The position numbers and the translations under genes were made by a program. A stretch of 64,000 nucleotides of DNA from Isochrysis galbana. Its lineage: Eukaryota; Haptophyta; Isochrysidales; Isochrysidaceae. The first letter of the stretch is position 1. Every line of letters starts with the position of its first letter. Shown in pieces: positions 42,595 to 51,132 of the stretch. The stretch is from the NCBI GenBank assembly GCA_018136815.1, contig CM030931.1, positions 1,591,398 through 1,655,397 of the forward strand, given 5' to 3'. The notes below the pieces were generated by a model. It saw nothing but the letters and a program-made list of their open reading frames with translations. It ran no database searches and was not told the DNA's origin.

Positions 42595-42820
42595 GGGGAA
42601 CGGATCACCGGGGGGGGGGGGGGGGGCGCGGGCCACCGGACCATAACTAAGCCCTTTCCCCCTATCCCCCTAGTAGTGCACGGGGCACGGGGGGAGTCGC
42701 CTGATGGCGGGGGGGAAAGGGCCGGGGGCCGGGGGAGTGGGGGTGTAGAAAGTTTTGCTGCGTGAGTAGAAAGTAGAGGGTCCACGGCCGCGTGTGCGGT
42801 GAGACTATTAAGAGCATTTA
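42595..42820 (+). repeat. Dispersed repeat family A, most complete copy
   Basis: G run, CGGGCCACCGGACCATAACT, AAGCCCTTTCCCCCTATCCC, GGGAGTCGCCTGATGGCGGG, GGGAGTGGGGGTGTAGAAAG, GAGGGTCCACGGCCGCGTG, TGCGGTGAGACTATTAAG. It is found inverted at 17540-17720. No ORF. The element type is undecided (solo terminal repeat or MITE). Confidence 0.75.
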
Positions 42821-43065
42821 AATTCATCTCCTCTCCAAGGGCCCTCTGCAACGTGGGTGTAGTGTGTGCGAGCTCTCTTGGCAACCCCCACCTCCCTCTG
42901 AGCTCTTGCGATCTCTTGGCCCATCTTCCCTAGGCCCTAGACACGTCGCTCTTGTCTCGTCATGATATTAACATTTAAGAAAATTCTTATCTAGGCGAGG
43001 AGCGACAAGGACATAAAGGACTCACATGCGGAGAGCACGTGCTCTTCTGATGCACTAGTCGACTA

Positions 43066-45727
43066 CTATAGCCTCATCAACTCTTCGTAGCGAGCCGTGA
43101 AGCCGTCACAGTTCTCCTCCGGAAGAAAGGCGGTGGAGCCTCTGTACGAGCGATTTCGCAACGAAAGAAAGGCATAGGCAGTTGAAAACACCGTTGGGTC
43201 ATCTTTCTTGCTTGCAGCTTCCAATATGGGAGCGGGAGGATAGCCGAACAAGCCGAGGTGCCGGATTGCTCGGCATGCGACGAGAACGTCGCCCTTGTGC
43301 AAAAGACGGTCTACCAAAGCACCATGTGTCCGGGCACCCAACCGCCACATCATGTCCATGGCAAGTTCCGTCGCCGGAGGATAGCATTGTTCAATTTCAA
43401 GGAGTGACTCAACGAGTGCGAGCGAGTCGCCCAGCACGTGGTATTGCACAAGCTGGTGGACTTGAAAGAAGGATCCTTGCTGCGATAGAAGCGAGACAAG
43501 CAGCATGCCGAGCTCTGGGTCCAAGGGACGCCCCGCATGCAATTGACTATGAAGGAATTCGGTCATCGCTGCAATAAGATATCTTCGTGCAGTGTTTCGC
43601 GCATCACAAGAGCTAGGAAGCTTTGCCACCGCAGGTTTGAATACGTTGTCCAGCATCTCCCTACTCAAAGCAGTGCGTCTTTGAGCACCGATCGACACGT
43701 CACCTGGCTCGAGAAAAGTCTCCGACAAGGCACCTCCGCTAGTCGAGCTAGCAGTGACACTCGAAGCTTGCATCACGGACAACAGCGCGCCTCTTGCTTG
43801 CTGCACCGCCGGCACTGACGACGTCTCGGTGGGCGTTGTCAAGGCATACGTCGAGGATGTCTCATTAGCAGCGAGCATTGCAGCCACGTCTGTTTCCAAT
43901 GCAAGCTGCGCCACCGGAGTATTGATCATAGTGAACATACGAGACAAGCTTTGTAGGGGCTCCAGTTCTTCCAGCGCCTTGCGCAAGACCTCAAAGATAA
44001 CCCTATGCGAATTGGATCTGGCCAACAGGAAATGCAGCAAGCAGTATTTATCGATGGATGAAGCAGCAATAGCATGCAGGTCGAGGCCCAATCGGCCCAC
44101 ACGACCAGCTTGAGGGTCAACGACCACGTTGGGTGAGGAGAAGCTCCAGCTCGGGGAGTAGGGCGCGCCGAAGCCCTCCTCGGCTAGGACACATAAGGGA
44201 AGCGGCGCGGTGACCGGAGACTGAGAATTAATCATGAGATCGAAGAGGAGTACCACCTGAGCCAAGGGCAAAGCACGCAAAAAGGGCTAGATCAAAGAGG
44301 AGTACCACCTGAGCCAAGGCCAAATAGAGTACGCAAAGAGGACTGAGTTGTCGCCGTTGTGTGGAATGCAAGCTGTGCCGATGCCATGCCGTTGCCGTCA
44401 CACCAGGGCAGGCACGCCTGCCAGCGCTCGAACCTTTGAATCCAATGCATGGACGAGCAGCAGGTTGTCACAAACACTGACCGCAACCTGTCAGGAGGGG
44501 GACGACGCATGGGTGCCTGCGTGGCTGAAGGTCACGGAGGTGTGGCTGGCGATGGGAGCACACATCACGTCGGAATCGGACACCCACCTGCGAAGAGAAA
44601 AGCTGCAGGGTATGCTTCTTCACTACCAAATCCTTGAAAAGCTGGTAGAGATTCAGCTGCAAAGGAACACGGCGGAGTGTGAGTACTTGGAGACTCACAT
44701 TGGCTGGAGGTGGCCCAACGAAATCCCACCTGCTGGACTTCGGGATCAATATGGACGCAGAACATCATGTCGTATAGTCGAACAACCTGTCACACCGGGG
44801 GAGCGGGGGCATGCCGGTAACCAGCCCATGAATGCGGGCGGTATGACAAATGTGAGCAGTGGTCAATCAATAGTGTAATGTCCAAAGAGTAGTCAGCCGC
44901 ACCGTCACATGGCTCGCCTGGAGCGAGCGACGCAGCTTCCGCTGGCCTGCGGCGAGCGGCGCATCCTGCATTGGTGCAAGTTTTATCTCAAATTTCGGGA
45001 TTCGTAAAATGCCCTGGGGCTGGATCTGGACTCCATGGATCAGATTGTCCTATGATGGGCAAAGGCGACAAGCTAGTCGATCCGCCCGGTGAGCGTGGGC
45101 GCAAATTCGGTATGAGTGAGGGAATCGACGCTTTTAACCGGTGAGCAATCGCCAACTTGCCCCTATACGGTCGGTGGTGAGACTTACCTGCGCACCGGAA
45201 GCCAGCAAGATGAGGCGAGCCTCGTGCGAATAGTGCGCCCAGGAGACAGGCTGCGACAGATGCTTGACTAGCTTGAGGCATTTGTGCTCGGGAAAAAACT
45301 GGTAGAACTCTACGCCGGTCGTCGTCACGACCACGAAATCGCTGAAAGGTGTCCCGGTCCAGTGAAAGCCCAGGATGCGCCACCGCGACCGGCTGCCTCC
45401 GCCGACGCATACGTGAGAAAAGGATGGTAAGGAGTGCAGGCTCAAGAACTCAATCTCCACGGCAGAGCGCTGAACTGCGGCGTACCGCCGATCGAGCGCG
45501 AAGCCGACACGTTCCACGTTGCCCTGGCTGTCGCAGCGCATCGGTGCCAGATCTTGAAAGCTATCTGAGCGGCTAGTAGAGGGTCCGGGCGGCAGAGGGA
45601 GCGCGACGAGCTCCCGGTGCTTGATCAGCACGAGCAGCTGCGCGCCCTCATCAAAGCGCACCTGTGAGTCCTCCTCCTCGAAACACAGGACCGAGCAGAG
45701 TATGACGTGGGCGTTCGTCTGAGGCAT
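43066..45727 (-). CDS. RMC1: RMC1 (regulator of MON1-CCZ1 complex, Mic1 domain)
   Basis: Six exons, all with phase-0 junctions: 45727-45188, 45013-44903, 44786-44730, 44656-44588, 44487-44434, 44256-43066; 673 aa, against about 657 aa in human. RMC1 joins MON1-CCZ1, the guanine exchange factor that loads Rab7 on late endosomes and autophagosomes. The N-terminal beta-propeller half shows ILGFHWTGTPFSDFVVVT, TTGVEFYQFFPEHKCLKLVK, then IPKFEIKLAPMQ, LNLYQLFKDLVVKKHTLQLF and VCDNLLLVHALDSK, each aligning in order with the human protein as I remember it. The C-terminal Mic1 domain is unmistakable (FFQVHQLVQYHVLGDSLALV, CYPPATELAMDMMWRL, RNRSYRGSTAFLPEENC). Introns are 174, 116, 73, 100 and 177 bp. 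The last intron ends in a duplicated acceptor (separate entry). Confidence 0.93.
44238..44341 (-). repeat. 52-bp tandem duplication of the RMC1 exon-6 splice acceptor
   Basis: Two 52-bp units (44238-44289 and 44290-44341) each contain TTGGCTCAG followed by GTGGTACTCCTCTT-GATCT on the minus strand, i.e. the 3' splice site plus the first bases of exon 6. The proximal acceptor gives an exon starting at 44256, which keeps the frame. The distal one starts at 44308 and, because 52 is not a multiple of three, soon meets a stop. Confidence 0.88.
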
Positions 45728-46345
45728 GCGGCACGCCGAATGCCTTCGTTGGCCGGCGGCGGTGGCAGGAGCAGCGGTACGCGCACCGGGAGCGGCGACC
45801 GGGAGCGGCGAGCACTGCTGCTGAGCGGGCGACGCGGGTCGGGGAGGCCGGCGCGGTCCTCCCGCCGCCGTCCGCCTGTCGTACTAACTACAAGTAGAAA
45901 GTTCTATGTTTGAGTCTATTCCAGCTCTATTCCAGCTCATAGAATAGCTCAGAGCTAGTCGCGAGTACGAGTACGTGATGAGCGGTGGCATGAGCCTAGC
46001 GACGGCGAAGGATCGAGACGCACGTGAGAGCTTAATCAAATCATTAAATCCCCACGGGACTAAGTGCTACAGTGCTACACTCGACCAAAAAATCATTCAG
46101 GCATCTATGTAGAAGAACCCCCCCCAAAACCATTTCAGTAGCAATGAATTTCTTGTCGAGAGAAGCCTAGATACGGGAAGGGGGCGGTCCGGCCGTGGAG
46201 CAAGGTAAACAGGTAAATAGATAGGAATAAGGGTAGGAGTACATAATCATACTACTAGTAAGGAAGAGATCCGTCCGAGTACTTTAACTTTACGTCTCTC
46301 CCTTTCGCTTGCTCGCTCATCGGCCGGACGGGGCGCAGGGCCGCC
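45728..46345. other. Divergent intergenic region RMC1/HAD, no gene seen
   Basis: 618 bp between two genes pointing away from each other, so it probably holds both promoters. No TATA box or other motif could be assigned with confidence. It has short CTAGTA-type and AGCTC-type tandem bits (45895-45960). Confidence 0.5.
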
Positions 46346-47881
46346 ATGCCCCGCCTCGCCGCCGCCCTCGCCGCGCTCGCCGCAGCGTGGCGGGTACCCC
46401 CCGTAGCGGCGTGGTCGCACCATTGGCCCGTACGCCCCGCCCGCACACGCGCCGACCTTCGTATGGCGCCCTTCGATCCTTTGGCAGTGCGTGCCGTCTC
46501 ACTCGATGTGACTGGGACCATCCTCACGTACACCGAGTCGGTGGCCAAGACGTGCGCTGGCTCGATTGGCATAGTGGCATAATAACGACTCTTGTGGGAC
46601 AATTACGCCACTACCACCGATGCCTCCGGCCCGTGCAGGTATGCGGCGGCCGCCGCATGGGCGAGACTGCCTGATCCGCCCTCAGCCGCCGAGTTCAAGC
46701 CCGCCTTTCGGCAATCATATCGTGAGGCGTGCCACGCGGCACCCGGGTACGGTGGCGGGGACTCGTCTCTCTCCGCGCGCACCTGGTGGCGCTCTGTCGT
46801 GCGAAGGTCGCTCGAAATCACGGGGCGGCAGGTGAGGGCCGTGGCGTCTGTCGGCTCGCACGTGCATGCGGATCAGCGCACCCGTCCGACTCCACTACTG
46901 CTCTGCCTGCAATGCACCGATACGGATCAGCGCACCCGTCCGACTCCACTCCTGCTCTGCCTGCAATGCACCGATACGGATCAGCGCACCCGTCCGACTC
47001 CACTCCTGCTCTGCCTGCAATGCGCCGATATAGGTCACTGATGCCGAATTCGACCGATTTTTTCGCCGTGTCTACGCACAGTACGCGTCACCCTCAGCTC
47101 ACATTGTGTTGCCAGACGCCATGGCTTTCTTGGGCTGGGCAAACGCTCCCGCGCCGCCTGGTCCTCGCCGTTGGGAATCCTCGGGCACAGAACCAGCCTC
47201 GCAGTTCGAGTCAAATGCACGCTTCTTACTGGGTGTCACCTCGAACACGCCGACTCGTACGATGGAGTCCATCTTACCGATGCTGGGTATCCACGACTAC
47301 TTCTCTTGGTTCACGTGCTCCCAAGTGGGTTGGCGCCAATCTACTGCAAGCGCCCTCCCACGTGACAGAGAGAGCTTTCTTGCCACCTGTTCCACCTCTT
47401 CTCTCCTCACAGGATCTCGGCATAGAGAAGCCCGACCGCGCGATATTTGACCGTGCCTTTGAACAAGCACGATTTTGGCTGCCCGATTTGGAGCGGCATG
47501 AGATGTTGCACATTGGCGATTCACTCGCAGCAGATTTTTGCGGTGCTCGGGCGGCGGGGATGCAGGTATGTCAACTAGATTCGTCACCGCAACCCACCCA
47601 TGGCTCCGCCTGACTTGAGCTTTTCGATCGGAGGCTTGCGCATATGTAGTGGGCTATTGTCTCAATGCATCTGACGCGTTGCCTTTGACGAATTTTGGGA
47701 TACACAGGCTCTCCTTCTTGACCGGTCGTACGACCCGCGGGTGGTCACCTTTCAGGTAGAGGACCCGCCACACATTGCGCCGTCTTGTCACCGCTCACGG
47801 CGGTCGGCGGTCGTGGGATCGAGGATTAATGCACAGCGTACCCTTCGTGCTCGCGAGCTGTCCGTCGATCATACCGAGTAA
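46346..47881 (+). CDS. HAD-superfamily hydrolase, HDHD3-like
   Basis: Five exons: 46346-46551, 46639-46831, 47034-47324, 47413-47565, 47708-47881; 338 aa. HAD motif I is VSLDVTGTIL (Asp nucleophile and second Asp-to-Thr position as DVT), motif II GVTSNT, motif III the Lys in DLGIEKPDRAIFDRAF, and motif IV HIGDSLAAD. The cap region FRQSYREACHAAPGYGGGD and ARTWWRSVVRRSL resembles animal HDHD3. The second DxD Asp is replaced by Thr (D-V-T), which is usual in phosphonatase or dehalogenase-like branches and means the substrate cannot be called. The N-terminal 40 residues (Ala-rich, WRVPPVAAWS) look like an organelle or secretory leader. Intron phases are 2,0,0,0. The last exon is the least certain, since another donor (CAG|GTAGAGG) lies at about 47755. 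Confidence 0.88.
46871..47032 (+). repeat. 54-bp x 3 minisatellite inside HAD intron 2
   Basis: Units start at 46871, 46925 and 46979 (GATCAGCGCACCCGTCCGAC and so on). Units 1 and 2 end GATACG; unit 3 ends GATATAG, and that AG is the intron's acceptor at 47033. The unit length is a multiple of three and open, but the flanking donor GTGAGG and the homology on both sides argue that it is intronic. Confidence 0.9.
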
Positions 47882-49098
47882 AGCCTTCTTTGAGTATCGG
47901 CGGTAAGAAGCCCGCTCCTCGCACACACCATGCAACGTAGGAGTGGCTCAGTGCGCCCGACTATCCCCATAAGAGCGAGGCGGACATCCAACAGTGCACT
48001 GTTCGCGACCTGACGCAAGTCATCGATCTCCTTGCTCATCAGCCGCGTTGAGCAGTTGATCTGACACACCAACTTCGGCGATCGGTGCGGCCGGGCAACA
48101 CGACATGAGTCGGCCTGCGTGTGTACGGATGGCGAATTGAGAAAGCGTCGGGATGATGTTTGAGTTGCAACATATTTGCACCCACATCACCATGTGGCGA
48201 TCAATCACCATTTGGCGATTAGATGCAAAGCGCAATATGCGATCGTGGCATGTGCAAATTGCGATTTGCAAGCTGAAGCTGTGCCGTTGATTGTGTGTCA
48301 TTGCATCTATCCTTCGCCGAGCCCCCGCCGAGCCGCCTGGCACGGCATCGCTCCCTCGCGCGTATATAGATAACAAGAAAGCAATTTGCAAATGGAGAAT
48401 GATGTATCGGCCGAAGTTTTTACAAATGGGCTCCATTGAGCTCAAGTTAAAAGTTAGTGCCTATCATCTCTAACATTAGAAAGACTAGAGACTAGCCTAG
48501 AGCATAGGTTCGAGCAGGCGTTCGGTGCGCGGTTGCCGAGGGCTAACCACTAAGGCCAGTAACCACTTGGATTTGGAGCTAACCGCGGATATTGTGGATA
48601 GTTGACCCAACCCTATCTCGTTGGATAGTAGTAGTGACACCCGCCCTATTTGGTTAGATAGTGGTAAGTTGAAAACCATTTGGGTAATGTGGGTATTCTG
48701 GGTATCCCGATACCTAGAGCTGCTTAACGTTAAGAGCTGAACACTGTTCAGATTCTGAACAAGAACAACACTTAGCAACGAACTTCTGAGCCGAACAAGA
48801 ACAACAACGAACAACAACGAGCAGTTGAACAAGAACAAAAAGAACACGAAGCGGCGACTGAAGCCACCATGAACAGTGTTGAACACAGTTGCCAGTGTCG
48901 AGTGTCTAGCTAGCAATGTGCGCACACCGTAGGCTTCGGCTTCGCCTGCGGCGGGCCTCTCATTATATTAAAGAGTGGTCCTCTCTCGCGCGCGCTATAG
49001 GTGTAGCTTATGATGTATGATGCACATAGAGAGCCCTTATTACACCCCACCCCACTCCTACGCATAGCACATAGGCACCTCAGACCTCAGACTCATGA
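47882..49098. other. Intergenic, no gene seen
   Basis: It contains GGATAG/GTGGATA-type imperfect repeats (48590-48700) and a GAACAAGAACAAC-rich tract (48752-48855). No gene is supported. Confidence 0.5.
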
Positions 49099-49400
49099 CT
49101 GGCACAGCGAGTTGATGGAGATGACGTTCTTCATTTTGAACTTGTGGTTGCGAACGACCAGGTGCGCAGAGACGTCTTTAAAGGCGTTGGCCAGGGACTT
49201 GGATGAGGCTTGAGGGAGCTCGCTCGCTTTGTCGTTAGCTTTTGTACTTGATGATGATGGGCGTCTGGATGTCGATCATTTGGAAGCTGGTCTCGTATTT
49301 GAAGGCTGCGCGAAATTGATCTGCGCAGTCTGTGGTGACGAGTATTTCCCAAGGGCCAGCGGCGCTTTTGGATATGAAATCTGGCTCAAGGTCCACCCCT
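49099..49400 (-). pseudogene. Coding-like remnant, unrecognised and broken
   Basis: Sequence of this stretch on the minus strand has protein-like composition (for example FRAAFKYETSFQMIDIQTP and VVRNHKFKMKNVISINSLC) but does not form one intact frame; it looks broken in about one place. I do not recognise the family. It sits next to a family F element, so it may be debris of a mobile or virus-like element, or a missed exon of a host gene. Confidence 0.4.
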
Positions 49401-49458
49401 TAGTCGAGACGGTTAAGATGTGCGACAAGGACCCCATAGACTTCTTCGTCCTTGGCTT

Positions 49459-49836
49459 CAACCTACTTTTATAAGTAGGGGTCAATGGGGGCCTCGCGCC
49501 CCCCTCTCTCCATCGCGGACACCCCCAAGGGTGGGCCCGTACAATCAACCACAGCCCCTGCCCTTTGGCAGGGGCTGGGCAATCATCACACTGGCCCAGA
49601 CCCCTAGTGGGCGCGGGCCGTGATTCGCACTCCCACGCCCTGCGTGGGCCTGCCCTCGAGCTGACCCCCCCCCCCTTCCCTGGTCGCCAGGCAGCTGGTC
49701 GGTCTTGGGTGCAGCGCGCGCGCGCTTTGGCGGCGCGGCCATGGTCGCGGCCCGATCGGCCGGCGCGGCGGGGGTGACGGCAGGGGAGGAGGGGAGCGAC
49801 GCGCGCTCCATGACCCTATCTTTTTAAGGATAGTTG
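49459..49836 (-). mobile_element. Hairpin-ended element (family F), both ends present
   Basis: A 378-bp unit with a hairpin at each edge: CCTACTT-TTAT-AAGTAGG (49462-49479) next to GGGGTCAATGGGGGCC, and CTATC...GATAG (49816-49833) next to CCATGACCC. Read inward, both edges give CAAC, hairpin, GGGTCA, TGG, so they act as an inverted terminal repeat although the hairpin arms differ. The interior holds the family's GC block and, on the minus strand, a short start (MERASLPSSPAVTP, then PPKRARAAP) matching the other 5'-type ends. I see no target duplication. It is a non-autonomous, fossil-like element. Confidence 0.7.
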
Positions 49837-49901
49837 AGCCCGTATCTAATGTCTAAGCCCTTCACCCCAATCCCCCAATCACCAATCACCCTAGTCCCTA
49901 G

Positions 49902-50399
49902 CCTAGATGTGAAAGACAGAAACAGTGTTTTTTTTCGGAGGCCAAAAACAGTGTTTTTCACTGTTTTTCAAACGCCCTCCGTTTTTGCCACTGTTTTTTT
50001 AGAGCGGGGCTGGGGCTGGGGGCCGCCCGCGCGCGGCGCGCGCGAGTGCGACGTGCGCGCGGGACCAAGCGCGCGCGAGCGCGGCGTGCGCGCGGGACCG
50101 CGGCCACCACCACCAGCACGCGTGCGTGGGCTTGGGGTTGAACACCGATAGCGGCTCGCCATCGGCCGAGGGGAGTGGAGGGGGCAGCGGCGGCGGCGGC
50201 CTACGTATGCGTAGGACGCAGGACGCGGAGGAGCGGAGGCGGAGGCGTTCCCCGCGCGGGGGGGGGGGGGGAAGGCCCCCCTGCGGTATATGTGGCCCCA
50301 CTGTTTTTCGCACAGTTTTTTTTCTGTTTTTTTTCGATTCCCAAAAACAGCTGTTTTTAATGTCTTTCTAGACCTCACCCGCTGTTTTTCACATCTAGG
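49902..50399. mobile_element. MITE family D-like element, long copy
   Basis: Ends CCTAGATGTGAAAGACAG (left) and, read inward from the right, CCTAGATGTGAAAAACAG. Flanking interior motifs (ACAGTGTTTTTTTTCGGAGG) match the shorter copies at 21 kb. A GC-rich insert with poly-G fills the middle. No 8-bp duplication is visible, so it is older, or its ends have drifted. Confidence 0.75.
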
Positions 50400-50404
50400 C
50401 GTGG

Positions 50405-50510
50405 TGCACGGGCACGGGGGCAATCGCCTGATCGCGGGGAGGGTGTAGAGAAAGTTTGCTACGTGAAAGTAGTGGGTCCACGGCCGCGTGTGCGGTGAGA
50501 ATTTCTAAAG
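50405..50510 (+). repeat. Repeat family A, partial copy
   Basis: GCACGGGGGCAATCGCCTGA, GGGTGTAGAGAAAGTTTGCT and AGTGGGTCCACGGCCGCGTG follow the order of 42680-42820. It begins only a few bases after the MITE end at 50399. Confidence 0.75.
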
Positions 50511-51132
50511 GTATATTTACTAAGTAGCACATACTGTTGAGAAATAACTGTTATCACATAAAGCTACGTACAGATAAGCTAACGTAAACTTTTTCATTGA
50601 TTTATAAAAAGAAAATTATATGTCCCTCTTTCGACGCAAGGGGGACCTTACACTGCCTCACACCCTGCCCACAACAACTCTCTAGAGAAGAGAAGAGTAG
50701 AGTATTTAGAGTAAAAGAAGAAACCTCGCTCTCCGCCTCTCCTTGCACGCCCTGCGGCCTGCTAGCTCCCCCTCCCCCCCGCCCCCCCCCCCCTTTCTCG
50801 TCCCTCGTCCCCTTCCCCCGCTCTCGCTTCCGCGCCCCCGCCCGCACTCCCCCCCTCCTCCCCCCCCCGCCCCCCCCCCGCTCCCCGCCCGGCGCGTGCG
50901 TCCCCCCACCCTCGTCGGCGCGCGGGGGCTCTCGTTCGTCTCCAAAGTCTCGCTCTCTCCCCTCTCTGACGCGAGAGGCAAGAAAGGCGAGGGGCAGTGA
51001 AAGCTAAGCGAGAGAGTGACCAAGCGAGCGAGCGAGCGAGGCAGCGTTTCGTCTGAGCGAGAAGAGTGCTCGAGAGGAGGAGCGGCCACCACTCAAAGCC
51101 AACAAGGCGCGTGCATCAGTAAACGCAGAGAG

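Noticed and set aside
46871-47032. Three regularly spaced 54-bp repeats as a CRISPR array
   Set aside because: The units are head-to-tail with no unique spacers, lie within an intron of a eukaryotic gene, and there are no cas genes. It is a minisatellite.
51016-51132. Nup133 start at 51016
   Set aside because: That codon is GTG, not ATG, and the sequence is a GAGCGAGC repeat. The first ATG in frame is 51133.
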